The notes under the pieces: generated by a model
Told to the model about the DNA's origin: nothing
Databases searched by the model: none
The model's input: the letters and a program-made list of their open reading frames with translations, nothing else
In this document: piece by piece, positions 16,768 through 25,573 of the stretch
Layout of the letters: each line of letters opens with the position of its first letter
How positions within the stretch are numbered: position 1 is the first letter of the stretch
Translations under genes and position numbers: made by a program
Origin: Parahoeflea olei
GTDB lineage: Bacteria > Pseudomonadota > Alphaproteobacteria > Rhizobiales > Rhizobiaceae
Assembly (NCBI RefSeq): GCF_001703635.1
Contig: NZ_LQZT01000012.1
Coordinates: forward strand, 434,001 to 498,000
Direction: 5' to 3'
DNA: 64,000 nucleotides

Positions 16768-17469
16768 TCAGCGCGGCCGCTTGCGTTCGATCGCCGCCAG
16801 GATCTTGTCCGAGGTGAGTTCGCGCACGGCATCCTTGCCGATCCAGCGTGCGGTCTTGTCGTCGGAGGCTGCGAGCTTCTGGGCGAGTTCAAGCGCAGGG
16901 GCATGGCAGGCGGGATTGCGCTTGCCGATGTTGCGCAGCGCCCAGTTGACCGCCTTGCGCACGAAATTGCGCGGGTCGGTGGCGTGACGCTCGATCAGCG
17001 GCAGCAGGCCGATCAGGCTCGCATCCGGTTCGTTTTTGAGATGCACGGCTGCGCCGGCGATCATGGCGAAGGCGGTGCGGCGGACGAATTCGCGCTCGTC
17101 GGCGGCAAAGGCGGGCACCAGCGCGGCCTCGAGCCGCGCTTCGACGAACAGGTCGGCTGCCGTATCGACGATTTCCCAGGAGTTGAAATCCGCGGCCAGC
17201 TTCCAGGCCTCAGCCTCCGTGAGGCGTTTCGGATCGAAGGTATAGATCGCCAGCATCCGGGCCTCGCGGATGCCGGTGTCCCACAGCGCGAAAGCGCGCG
17301 CATGGTTCCGTCCCACCGTGCGCGCGAGTTTCTGCATCACCGGATTGGAAATCCCGAGGGCCCGCTCGGTGACAATTCCGTAGCGGGCCATGCCGGCGAT
17401 ATTGGCCTCCGAGCGCAGCGTCTCGAGATGCGCGACGATGTCGTCCGTGTCGGAGGCCGGGCCGGGCAT
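16768..17469 (-). CDS. DNA alkylation repair protein, AlkD-like
   Basis: A 233-residue all-helical protein of the AlkD/AlkC HEAT-repeat superfamily. The ladder of helices includes YGIVTERALGISNPVM, ARMLAIYTFDP, FNSWEIVDTAADLF with the conserved W-E-x-x-D of the alkylbase-binding concave face, EFVRRTAFAMIAG, and FVRKAVNWALRNIGKRN near the end. AlkD enzymes excise 3-methyladenine and 7-methylguanine without base flipping. Its start codon overlaps the stop of the upstream dehydrogenase by one base (TAATG), so it is expressed as the second gene of that pair. Confidence 0.9.
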   Translation of the reverse strand: MPGPASDTDDIVAHLETLRSEANIAGMARYGIVTERALGISNPVMQKLARTVGRNHARAFALWDTGIREARMLAIYTFDPKRLTEAEAWKLAADFNSWEIVDTAADLFVEARLEAALVPAFAADEREFVRRTAFAMIAGAAVHLKNEPDASLIGLLPLIERHATDPRNFVRKAVNWALRNIGKRNPACHAPALELAQKLAASDDKTARWIGKDAVRELTSDKILAAIERKRPR

Positions 17470-18338
17470 TACTTGTCGAGCCGCTTGAGCAGGGCGGAGG
17501 TGTCCCAGCGCTGGCCGCCCATGGCCTGGACATCGGCATAGAACTGGTCGACCAGCGCGGTCACCGGCAGGGTCGCGCCGTTGCGGCGGGCTTCGGTGAG
17601 CACGATGTCGAGATCCTTGCGCATCCAGTCGACGGCGAAGCCGTGGTCGTATTTGCCCTCGATCATGGTCTTGTGGCGGTTTTCCATCTGCCAGGAGCCG
17701 GCGGCCCCCTTGGAGATCACCTCGATCACCTTTTCGATGTCGAGCCCGGCCTTCTTGCCGAAATGGACGCCTTCGGCGAGACCCTGGACCAGACCGGCGA
17801 TGCAGATCTGGTTGATCATCTTGGTGAGCTGGCCGCTGCCGACGGGGCCCATCAGCCCGACCATGCGGGCATAGGCGTCGATCACCGGGCGGGCGGCCTC
17901 GAAGGTCGCCTGGTCGCCGCCGACCATGACCGTGAGCACGCCGTTCTCGGCGCCCGCCTGGCCGCCCGAAACGGGGGCATCGAGAAAGCCGCAGCCCTTG
18001 TCGGCGCAGGCACCGGCCAGTTCACGCGCCACTTCCGCCGAGGCGGTGGTGTTGTCGATCAGGATCGCGCCCTTCTTCATCCCATGCAGGGCGCCGCCCG
18101 AGGCGAGCGTGACGGCGCGCAGGTCGTCGTCATTGCCCACGCAGGTGAAGACGAAATCGGCGCCGGTCGCGGCCTCGGCCGGGGTGGCGCAGGCGGTGCC
18201 GCCGAACTGGTCCGCCCATTTTTCGGCCTTCGCCGCGGTGCGGTTGTAGACGCGCACGTCATGGCCGCCCTTGGTCTTGAGATGACCGGCCATGGGATAG
18301 CCCATAACGCCCAGACCAATGAATGCTACAGTTGCCAT
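17469..18338 (-). CDS. NAD(P)-dependent oxidoreductase, 3-hydroxyisobutyrate dehydrogenase family
   Basis: A 289-residue beta-hydroxyacid dehydrogenase. The N-terminal nucleotide loop is FIGLGVMGYPMAGHL (G8-x-G10-x2-G13), then VYNRT, the substrate motif DAPVSGGQAGAENG and the catalytic helix GSGQLTKMINQ with its Lys. The whole length matches MmsB/GarR/tartronate-semialdehyde reductase relatives. The subfamily substrate (3-hydroxyisobutyrate, tartronate semialdehyde, succinic semialdehyde) is not certain. It heads a two-gene unit with the AlkD-like gene and is divergent from penicillin acylase. Confidence 0.9.
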   Translation of the reverse strand: MATVAFIGLGVMGYPMAGHLKTKGGHDVRVYNRTAAKAEKWADQFGGTACATPAEAATGADFVFTCVGNDDDLRAVTLASGGALHGMKKGAILIDNTTASAEVARELAGACADKGCGFLDAPVSGGQAGAENGVLTVMVGGDQATFEAARPVIDAYARMVGLMGPVGSGQLTKMINQICIAGLVQGLAEGVHFGKKAGLDIEKVIEVISKGAAGSWQMENRHKTMIEGKYDHGFAVDWMRKDLDIVLTEARRNGATLPVTALVDQFYADVQAMGGQRWDTSALLKRLDK

Positions 18339-18445
18339 ATCGTCTGTCCTTTTGTCGCTTAGACGCTTTACGCATGACCTTGTTGCACGTTACGTAAAGC
18401 GGATCGTCCGCCCGAGCGGCGGGTTCCGGGAGGGGACTTAAACCA

Positions 18446-20908
18446 ATGTTGCGTATCGTCAAAGGGCTTATCAAGCTCATTCTCGTGCTTGTGCCGATCG
18501 CGGTGATGGCCGCGGGTGCAGGAATGCTGTGGATGTCGCGCTCGCAGGCGCCCGCCGATGGCGAGATGCGGATCGCGGGCCTCGATGGCGACGTCACCAT
18601 CACCCGTGACGCCAACGGCGTGCCGCATATCAAGGCCAAGACCCGTGCGGATGTCGCGGCAGGCCTTGGCTTCGCGCATGCCCAGGACCGGCTGTGGCAG
18701 ATGGAAGTGAGCCGCATGGCGGGGCAGGGGCGGCTGTCGGAACTGTTCGGTTCGGCGACGGTGGAGACCGATGTCTGGCTCCGGACCATGGGCATTCACG
18801 AGGCGGCGGTGGCCTCGCTCGACGCGATGGACGCCGAGACCATGGCGATGCTCGAAGGCTATGCGCGCGGCATCAATGCCTGGATCAGCCGCGAGCCGCG
18901 GGCGTTCTCCTCGGCGCTTCCGCCCGAATATGTGATCCTCGGTGTCCAGCCCGAGCCGTGGACGCCGGCGCACACGCTGACGGCGATCAAGATGATGTCG
19001 ATCTCGCTTGCGGAAAACATGGGCGACGAGGCACTGAGGCTCGGCTTTCACAGGCTTGGGTTTTCCGAGGCCGAGATCCAGGACCTGTTGCCCTATCTCG
19101 ATGTCGACGCGCCGCCGCCGATGCCGGACCTGACCGCGCTTCTCGGGCTCGATCCGGTGCCGCTCGGCGAGACGGCGATCACCGCCGATGCATCCGGCTC
19201 CTTCGCAGGCATCGAGGCCGTCACCTCGTCCGGCGCATCCAACAACTGGGTGATTTCCGGCGAGCGCACCGAATCCGGCGCGCCGATCGTCGCCAATGAC
19301 CCGCATCTGGCGTTGATGGCGCCATCGATCTGGTATCTCGCCCATCTCGAAGTCACCGACGAGTTCGACGCGCCGCGGCACCTGATCGGCGTGTCGCTGC
19401 CGGGCACGCCCTATGTGCTGCTGGGCCGCGGCAGCGACATCGCCTGGGGTTTCACCAACACGGCGACCGATGCGCAGGACGTGTTCGTCGAGCGCGTCAA
19501 TCCGGACAATCCCGACGAGTATCTCACGCCCACCGGCTGGACGCCGTTCGGCCAGAAGCAGGAGACGATCCGCGTCAAGGGCGGAGACGACCACAGCTTC
19601 ACCCGCCGCTGGACCCGGCACGGCCCGGTGCTGCCGGCAAGCTACAAGCATTTCGACAAGCTGTTGCCGGAAGGCACGGTGGCAGCGCTGCAATGGGTGG
19701 CGCTCGCCCATGACGACACCACGGCGATTGCCGGCACCCGGCTGATGGCTATGCGCTCGGTCGAGGATTTCCAGGCCGGGTTCGACGCGTTCCTCACGCC
19801 GATGCAGTCGATGGTGGTGGCCGACAAGGCCGGCAATATCGGTTTCGTCGCCGCCGGCCGGGTGCCGCGGCGCGATCCCGCCAACCAGCTGATGGGGCGG
19901 GCGCCGGCGCCGGGCTGGAACGCGATCTATGACTGGCGCGGCTATGCGCCTTACAGGGATTTGCCACGCGAGACCAATCCCGAGGACGGGCTGATCGCCA
20001 CCGCCAACACCAAGATCGTCGGTCCCGACTACCCGATCCACCTGACCTTCGACTGGGAGGAGCCCTACCGGCAGAACCGGATCGAACAGCTGATCAACGG
20101 TGCCGACGAACCGCAGACGATGGAACGGTCGCGCGCGGTGCAGGCCGACGTGTTTTCGCCCGCCCTGGCAGGCATCAAGCCGATGATGCTGGCCGCGCTC
20201 GCGGACCAGGACCTGAGCGAGGAGCAGCGCGCGCTGGCCGATCAGCTTGCCGCCTGGGACGACACCATGGTGCGCGAGCGGATGGAGCCGCTGCTGATGC
20301 TCGCCTGGGTGCGCCACTTCATGATCGACACCTATCAGGACGATCTTGGCTTCCTGTTCAAGGACTGGTTCCGCGCGCGCGGCAAGGTGCTCGAAAAGCT
20401 GCTTGCCGGCGACACCGCCCGCAACTGGTGCAATGTGAAGGGTACCGGGAGGGAGGAAAGCTGCGACGAGATCCTCGCAAAATCCTTGGGCGACGCGATC
20501 GCCGATCTCAAGACGCGCTATGGCGGCGATCCCGAGGGCTGGACCTATGGCGCGGCGCATTATGCCAAGGGCGCGCACCGCCCCTTCGGCGAAGTGGATG
20601 TGCTCAAGCGCTTCTTCAATGTCGAGGTGGCGAGCGGAGGCGGACCGTTTACGCTCGACCGGGGCCGCACCCAGCTCCAGGACGACCGCGACCCCTACGC
20701 CAACACCAATGCCTCGAGCTATCGCGGCATCTTCGATCTGGGCGATCTCGACCGCGCCACCTATATCCAGACCACCGGCCAGTCGGGCAATGTGTTTTCG
20801 GGCCATTACAGCGACTTTGCCGGGCTCTGGGCCGATGTGAGGTCGATCGAGATCCCGTCCACCGGCCCGGTTGACGTGGAAGGCGTGTGGCGGCTCACGC
20901 CGGAGTGA
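18446..20908 (+). CDS. Penicillin acylase family protein (Ntn hydrolase)
   Basis: An 820-residue precursor of the penicillin G acylase/AHL acylase superfamily. Residues 8-30 form an N-terminal membrane anchor or signal. The alpha part shows ITRDANGVPHIKA and GFAHAQDRLWQME. The autoproteolytic site is SSGASNNWVISG, making Ser265 the new N-terminal nucleophile of the beta subunit, followed by NDPHLAL. The long C-terminal part includes the Asn/Asp-rich tail segments of the family. Substrates may be beta-lactams, N-acyl amino acids or acyl-homoserine lactones; a signal-degrading role is conceivable because the window also encodes a LuxI, but this is inference. Confidence 0.92.
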   Translation: MLRIVKGLIKLILVLVPIAVMAAGAGMLWMSRSQAPADGEMRIAGLDGDVTITRDANGVPHIKAKTRADVAAGLGFAHAQDRLWQMEVSRMAGQGRLSELFGSATVETDVWLRTMGIHEAAVASLDAMDAETMAMLEGYARGINAWISREPRAFSSALPPEYVILGVQPEPWTPAHTLTAIKMMSISLAENMGDEALRLGFHRLGFSEAEIQDLLPYLDVDAPPPMPDLTALLGLDPVPLGETAITADASGSFAGIEAVTSSGASNNWVISGERTESGAPIVANDPHLALMAPSIWYLAHLEVTDEFDAPRHLIGVSLPGTPYVLLGRGSDIAWGFTNTATDAQDVFVERVNPDNPDEYLTPTGWTPFGQKQETIRVKGGDDHSFTRRWTRHGPVLPASYKHFDKLLPEGTVAALQWVALAHDDTTAIAGTRLMAMRSVEDFQAGFDAFLTPMQSMVVADKAGNIGFVAAGRVPRRDPANQLMGRAPAPGWNAIYDWRGYAPYRDLPRETNPEDGLIATANTKIVGPDYPIHLTFDWEEPYRQNRIEQLINGADEPQTMERSRAVQADVFSPALAGIKPMMLAALADQDLSEEQRALADQLAAWDDTMVRERMEPLLMLAWVRHFMIDTYQDDLGFLFKDWFRARGKVLEKLLAGDTARNWCNVKGTGREESCDEILAKSLGDAIADLKTRYGGDPEGWTYGAAHYAKGAHRPFGEVDVLKRFFNVEVASGGGPFTLDRGRTQLQDDRDPYANTNASSYRGIFDLGDLDRATYIQTTGQSGNVFSGHYSDFAGLWADVRSIEIPSTGPVDVEGVWRLTPE

Positions 20909-20924
20909 CGGGCAGGGAGCGGCA

Positions 20925-21083
20925 GTGAGAATGATCGCCAAGGGACTGGCCATCCTGCTGGTCGTGGCTCTGGTGCCTCTGGTCTGGCCGTGGATGAAGC
21001 ACTATGGCGCAAGTCCCGTGGCCGGCTACGTAGTCGGCGTGTTGCTGTTCCTGCTGATCCTGTTCGTCGCCAGGCGGCTTTAG
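20925..21083 (+). CDS. Small hydrophobic membrane protein
   Basis: A 52-residue peptide starting at a GTG (20925) with GGGAG five bases upstream; an ATG at 20931 is the alternative. Two hydrophobic stretches (about residues 3-19 and 29-48) separated by KHYGASP and a basic end (ARRL) predict a double-spanning or hairpin inner-membrane protein. It starts 16 bases after the penicillin acylase stop and is probably co-transcribed with it. No family is recognised. Confidence 0.6.
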   Translation: MRMIAKGLAILLVVALVPLVWPWMKHYGASPVAGYVVGVLLFLLILFVARRL

Positions 21084-21553
21084 GCGCGGAAATCCTGGGG
21101 CGGGCATCGCGGGCAGTGCCCGAGGGTTTGACGCGGCCGCGGTCGGGCAATCCATCGAGACCGCGTGCGAGGTATGCTGCAGTGCGGGGTGCGACTCGCA
21201 CTGGCTTGGGTCGCGATCCGGCGCCGGTGGGCCGCCGGAAACTCGGTAACGGCCAGCCGCCAAGCCCCTCGAGCCCTCGGCAAATTCGCCGATTTCGCTG
21301 CGATTGTAACGATTTTTCACATTTTTTTCCTTTGATTTGGCGAAGTTAGCCGAAAGAAAGGCGGCCATCTGTTGCAAGATTTGCTACACTATTCGGGGTC
21401 AGGCTTTCTGATGAAGCGCAGAAGCTACTGAGGTTTCACTGCGGAACGGCGGCGAAAAACAATGCATCGCCGAGCCTCCCTGGCTCCCTGATTCTGGCGT
21501 CATCCCGGCTCCAAGGGTTCCAATTGTCGCTGCAGCGCGGTAGACCCCACGCC
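21084..21553. other. Intergenic region before proVWX
   Basis: No gene is evident in 470 bases. The first half is GC-rich. About 21290-21400 is clearly A/T-rich, with a long T-run and TTGCAAGATTTGCTACACT, and is where the proV promoter most likely sits. I could not place a convincing -35/-10 pair. No riboswitch fold is recognised. Confidence 0.5.
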
Positions 21554-22840
21554 ATGACGATAAAATTGAAAGTTGAAAACGTCTCCAAGCTGTTTAATGA
21601 CAAGCGTGGGGAAGGTCTCTCGCTTCTCAAACAGGGGCGAGCCAAGGACGAAATCTTCCGCGACATCGGCGTCACCGTCGGCATCGACAATGTCAGCTTC
21701 GAGGTCAACGAGGGCGAGATTTTCGTGATCATGGGCCTGTCGGGCTCGGGCAAATCCACCCTGGTCCGGACGCTCAACGGGCTCATCAAGCCGACGATGG
21801 GCAAGATCATGATCGGCGGCGACGATGTCGCCAGTTGCGATGCGAAGCGACTGAGGGAGATCCGCCGGCGCGAGATCACAATGGTGTTCCAGCATTTTGC
21901 GCTGTTCCCGCACAAGACGGTTGCCGAGAACGTGGCTTTCGGACTGCGGGTGAGGGGCCTCGGCAAGGACGAGCGGCGGCAGGCGGCCATCGAGGCGCTG
22001 GCGCGCGTCGGGCTTCAGGATCACGCGGACTCGATGCCCGACCAGTTGTCGGGCGGCATGCAGCAGCGGGTGGGACTTGCGCGCGGGCTTGCCACCGACC
22101 CCGAGATCCTGCTGATGGACGAGCCCTTCGGCGCGCTCGACCCGCTGATCCGGCGCGAGATGCAGGACGAGCTGATCGTGCTGCAGAAGGAACTCAAGAA
22201 GACCATCATCTTCATCACCCACGATCTGAACGAGGCGCTGCTGCTCGGCGATCGCATCGCCATCATGAAGGACGGCGCCTTCGTGCAGGTCGGCACCGCG
22301 CAGGACATCGTGTCCCATCCGGCCGATGATTATGTCCGCGCTTTCGTGGCCGATGTCGACCGGTCCCGCGTCTTCACGGCCTCCGACATTGCCAAGGACG
22401 CCGATCACATCCCGGTTCACACCAAGGCCATCCGGGCGCTGGCGGTGATGGACAAGGCCGGTGTCGACCTCGCTCATGTGGTCGATGCCAAGGAAATGCT
22501 GGTGGGCGCCGTCACGCGCGAGACGCTGGAGGCCGCCAAGCCCGATACTCCGGTCGCCGACCTCATGGACACGGATGTGCCGAGCGTTTCGGGCGAATCC
22601 TATATCAACGAAATGTACACGGCCGCACAGTCCGGCGCGCCGATCGCGGTGACCGACGAGGACGGCAAGTTCGTGGGCTCGATCGAGCCCGCCTCGATCT
22701 TCGGGCATCTGGCCTCCGACGAGAGTGCCGGCGACGACGAGGACGGGACAGCGGATGACGCCCTTCCGCCGCAGCCCGCTGCACCCGAACCGCTGGGGTC
22801 GGACGTGCGCGATGCCAAGCAGGAAAGGCCCAATCAATGA
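21554..22840 (+). CDS. proV: Glycine betaine/L-proline ABC transporter ATP-binding protein ProV
   Basis: Energising subunit of an osmoprotectant importer. The 428 residues include Walker A GLSGSGKST, Q-loop MVFQHFALFPH, signature LSGGMQQRVGLARGL, Walker B ILLMDEPFGALD and the switch His in ITHDLNEALLLGD. A CBS-domain C-terminus (about 285-395) and an acidic tail follow, as in ProV/OpuAA, where the CBS part senses ionic strength. The start at 21554 (MTIKLKVENV) places the core at the N-terminus; a nearer upstream start at 21524 adds ten non-conserved residues. The stop overlaps proW by 4 bases. Confidence 0.94.
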   Translation: MTIKLKVENVSKLFNDKRGEGLSLLKQGRAKDEIFRDIGVTVGIDNVSFEVNEGEIFVIMGLSGSGKSTLVRTLNGLIKPTMGKIMIGGDDVASCDAKRLREIRRREITMVFQHFALFPHKTVAENVAFGLRVRGLGKDERRQAAIEALARVGLQDHADSMPDQLSGGMQQRVGLARGLATDPEILLMDEPFGALDPLIRREMQDELIVLQKELKKTIIFITHDLNEALLLGDRIAIMKDGAFVQVGTAQDIVSHPADDYVRAFVADVDRSRVFTASDIAKDADHIPVHTKAIRALAVMDKAGVDLAHVVDAKEMLVGAVTRETLEAAKPDTPVADLMDTDVPSVSGESYINEMYTAAQSGAPIAVTDEDGKFVGSIEPASIFGHLASDESAGDDEDGTADDALPPQPAAPEPLGSDVRDAKQERPNQ

Positions 22841-23772
22841 GCCCGTCAGATCTTCTGATCCTTCCCTTCGAGGACTGGATCAACGCCTTCGTGCGCGGTT
22901 TTCTCGTGCCCAATTTCCGCCCGCTGTTCCGCGCCCTGCAGGTGCCGGTCAACGAGGTGCTGCAAGGTTTTGACGCCTTCTTCGCCTGGGTTCCGATGCT
23001 GGCGGTCACGGCCGCCTTCGCGTTGCTCGCCTGGCGCGTCGTCGGCCGCGGCATGGCGATCGTCACCATTGTCGGCTTCTGCTTCATCGACATGATCGAG
23101 CTGTGGCCCGAGACCATGACGACGCTGGCCATGATCATCACCTCGGTCTTGTTCTGCACCGTGATCGGCGTGCCCATCGGCATCCTGGTGGCGCGCTCGG
23201 ACCGGGCCTGGAAACTCACGCGGCCGATCCTCGACATCATGCAGACGGTGCCGAGCTTCGTCTATCTGGTGCCGATCGTGATGCTGTTCGGTGTGGGCAT
23301 GGCGCCCGGCATCATCGCCACCATCATCTTCGCGCTGCCGCCGATCATCCGCATGACCAATCTCGGCATCCGCAACGTGCGTGGCGACCTGATCGAGGCG
23401 GCCGAGGCCTTCGGCGCCACGCCGACGCAGACGCTGCTCGAAGTGCAGGTGCCGCTGGCGATGCGCACCATCATGGCGGGCCTCAACCAGACGCTGATGC
23501 TCGCCATGTCGATGGTGGTGATCGCCGCGCTGATCGGCGCGGGGGGACTTGGCCTCGTCGTCAACACCGGTCTCGGACGCCTCAATGTCGGCCAGGCCAC
23601 GGCCGGCGGCGTCGGCATCGTCATTCTCGCGATCGTGCTCGACCGCATTACGCAAGGCTTTGCCGAGCCCGGCAAAGGCCAGAAAACGGGGCTGATCGCG
23701 GCGCTGAAGAGCTTCGTGAGCGGCCAGACCGTCGAGCCCGCGTCCCAGACCTATTCAGACAAGACGGCCTGA
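22837..23772 (+). CDS. proW: Glycine betaine/L-proline ABC transporter permease ProW
   Basis: A 311-residue inner-membrane permease. An amphipathic N-terminus precedes six or more helices and the binding-protein-dependent transport motif with EAAEAFGATPTQTLLEVQVPLA, the EAA loop that contacts ProV. MQTVPSFVYLVPIVMLFGVG and the AALIGAGGLG stretch are characteristic of ProW/OpuAB. ATGA overlap with proV and proX downstream shows one operon. Confidence 0.94.
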   Translation: MSPSDLLILPFEDWINAFVRGFLVPNFRPLFRALQVPVNEVLQGFDAFFAWVPMLAVTAAFALLAWRVVGRGMAIVTIVGFCFIDMIELWPETMTTLAMIITSVLFCTVIGVPIGILVARSDRAWKLTRPILDIMQTVPSFVYLVPIVMLFGVGMAPGIIATIIFALPPIIRMTNLGIRNVRGDLIEAAEAFGATPTQTLLEVQVPLAMRTIMAGLNQTLMLAMSMVVIAALIGAGGLGLVVNTGLGRLNVGQATAGGVGIVILAIVLDRITQGFAEPGKGQKTGLIAALKSFVSGQTVEPASQTYSDKTA

Positions 23773-23876
23773 GTGCCGCCTTCCTCCGGGCCGCCGGTCC
23801 GGAGTCAAAAGGTGTGGTTTGCGCATGATTTTGGCGCGGACCCCCAAAACACAAGCAAAAAGACGGAGACCTAACC

Positions 23877-24887
23877 ATGGCTTACCGAATTCGCACACTC
23901 ACCGCCGCCGCAGCGCTTCTTGCCGCAGCCGGCATGTCCGCCGCCCCGGCTATCGCCCAGGACAAGCCGGGCGAGGGCACCACCATCAAGATGTCGCAGG
24001 CGAGCTGGGACACCGGCTGGTTCCATGCGGAAATCTACAAGCAGCTGTTCGAAACGCTCGGCTACGAGGTGTCCGGCCCGACCACGCTCGACGCGCCGGC
24101 CTTCTACCAGTCGGTTGCCCAGGGCGACATGGACCTGTGGGTCAATGGCTGGTTCCCGCTGCACGAGACCTTCGCCCCGGCCTTTGAGGGCTCGGCTTCG
24201 ATCGTCGGCGCCGTCGCCAAGGGCGGCGCGCTGCAGGGCTACCTGATCGACAAGGCCGCCGCCGACAAGTTCGACATCAAGACGCTCGACGATTTCAAGC
24301 GCCCTGAGGTCAAGGAAGCCTTCGACCGCAACGGCGACGGCAAGGCCGATCTCGTCGCCTGCCCGCCCGGCTGGGGCTGCGAAGTGACGATTTCCAAGCA
24401 TTTCGAGGACTACGACCTCGGCGACGACATCAACCCGATCAAGGCCGGCTATTCGGCCTCGATGGCGGATGCGATCGCGTCCTATGAAGCCGGCGAGCAC
24501 ATCCTGTTCTACACCTGGACGCCGAACTGGACCGTGAACGAGCTGCAGCCCGGCAAGGACGTGGTCTGGATCGAGGTGCCGGAGCGCGAGGGCGTGGAAG
24601 CCCCGGCGGCCGCCGAGGGGCTCGACACCTGCGTGGCCGATCCGTGCTCGATGGGCTTCGTCGCCAACGACATCGTCCCGGTCGCCAACAACGCCTTCAT
24701 CGAAGCCAACCCGGCCGTCAAGGTGCTGCTTGAGGAAGTCAAGATTCCGCTCGAGGACATCTTTGCCCAGAACGCGGCCATGAACGCCGGCGACGACGAC
24801 ATCAAGGCCCAGGCCACCGCCTGGATCGCCGACAACCAGGAAGCCGTCGACGGCTGGCTCGAAGACGCCCGCGCCGCCGCGAAGTAA
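23877..24887 (+). CDS. proX: Glycine betaine/L-proline substrate-binding protein ProX
   Basis: A 336-residue periplasmic binding protein. A signal peptide of about 27 residues ends near AIAQ. The mature protein matches ProX closely, including GAL-QGYLIDK-AADK, FDRNGDGKADLVACPPGWGC, the aromatic ligand-box segment FYTWTPNWTVNELQPGKDVVW, and C-terminal FAQNAAMNAGDDDIKAQA. It lies 104 bases after proW with its own ribosome-binding site (GGAGA) and ends before a strong terminator. Binding proteins are often made in excess of the membrane parts, which fits the gap. Confidence 0.95.
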   Translation: MAYRIRTLTAAAALLAAAGMSAAPAIAQDKPGEGTTIKMSQASWDTGWFHAEIYKQLFETLGYEVSGPTTLDAPAFYQSVAQGDMDLWVNGWFPLHETFAPAFEGSASIVGAVAKGGALQGYLIDKAAADKFDIKTLDDFKRPEVKEAFDRNGDGKADLVACPPGWGCEVTISKHFEDYDLGDDINPIKAGYSASMADAIASYEAGEHILFYTWTPNWTVNELQPGKDVVWIEVPEREGVEAPAAAEGLDTCVADPCSMGFVANDIVPVANNAFIEANPAVKVLLEEVKIPLEDIFAQNAAMNAGDDDIKAQATAWIADNQEAVDGWLEDARAAAK

Positions 24888-24931
24888 GCCATATCTTCGC
24901 GGGGCGCGTCCCCGCGGACCGCACCAGAGGA

Positions 24932-24963
24932 GGGCCGGGCACGATCGTGTCCGGCCCTTTCTC
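24932..24963 (+). terminator. Rho-independent terminator of proVWX
   Basis: GGGCCGGgCACG-AT-CGTGtCCGGCCC followed by TTTCTC forms a long GC-rich stem with a short T-run, 45 bases after the proX stop. Confidence 0.85.
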
Positions 24964-25209
24964 ATGGGTCCGCGCACGCCGCGCCTTTGGACGTGCTCAA
25001 GCCCTTGGGAGGTGGCCGCGACTAAGCACGGAAGATGGAAGGCCATTGCCTTGCGCGTAAGCCTTGGGATTGGGGATGGCGAAACCGTCGCCGGCACATG
25101 AGGAAATGCAATATTGTCAAGGGCTTTGGGTGTATTGCCTCCAGGTTGCCCGTTGTCAGACGGCGAGAGGCGGTGATCGGAGGGCAGGGCCTGCAGGAAG
25201 AAGGTCTGT

Positions 25210-25241
25210 TTGACTTTTGTGTTATGCCAAAATAACGTTAT
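25210..25241 (+). promoter_or_regulatory. hipBA promoter with palindromic operator over the -10 box
   Basis: TTGACT (25210-25215), a 17-base spacer and TAACGT (25233-25238) form a good sigma-70 pair. The perfect palindrome ATAACGTTAT (25232-25241) covers the -10 box. This position is what autorepression by the HipB-like antitoxin would need. The half-motif ACGTTATGG recurs at the start codon. Confidence 0.55.
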
Positions 25242-25270
25242 GGAGACTTATGTGCTCAGGAGATGACGTT

Positions 25271-25573
25271 ATGGCGACAGCGATCCAGGTTCCCCGTGCC
25301 GCCCGCAAGGAGCTTCTGGTGCTTGGCGAAAGCATCCGCGTTGCCCGTTTGCGCCGGAAGCTGACGGCCGAGATCGTGGCCGAACGCGCCGGAACGACCC
25401 GGCAGACCGTGGCGAGAATCGAGGCGGGCAATCCCGCGGTCAAGATCGGCACCTATGCCGCGGTGTTGCAGGCGCTCGGGCTCCTGAAAGGATGGGGGGA
25501 ACTCGACGATCCGGTCGGCGAGCAGATTTCCCTCGATGAGCTTCCCCGACGGGCGAGGCTGAAGAATGGTTGA
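25271..25573 (+). CDS. hipB: HipB-like XRE-family antitoxin
   Basis: A 100-residue DNA-binding protein. The helix-turn-helix spans about residues 16-70: LGESIRVARLRRKLTAEIVAERAGTTRQTVARIEAG. The C-terminal tail is short and charged. It directly precedes a HipA-type kinase and its stop overlaps the toxin start by 8 bases, so it is the antitoxin and probably the operon repressor. The start at 25271 has AGGAG at good spacing. Confidence 0.9.
   Translation: MATAIQVPRAARKELLVLGESIRVARLRRKLTAEIVAERAGTTRQTVARIEAGNPAVKIGTYAAVLQALGLLKGWGELDDPVGEQISLDELPRRARLKNG

Larger units (their letters stand above)
24888..25270. other. Intergenic region between proX and hipB
   Basis: No gene is supported in 383 bases. 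It holds the proX terminator (24932-24963), about 240 bases with no recognisable feature, and then the hipBA promoter and its palindrome just before 25271. Confidence 0.6.

Noticed and set aside
18368..20953. 861-codon open frame antisense to penicillin acylase
   Set aside because: Same reasons; the plus-strand gene has all catalytic motifs.
25035..25235. 66-codon ORF before hipB
   Set aside because: No ribosome-binding site, no conserved features, and it overlaps the hipBA promoter.
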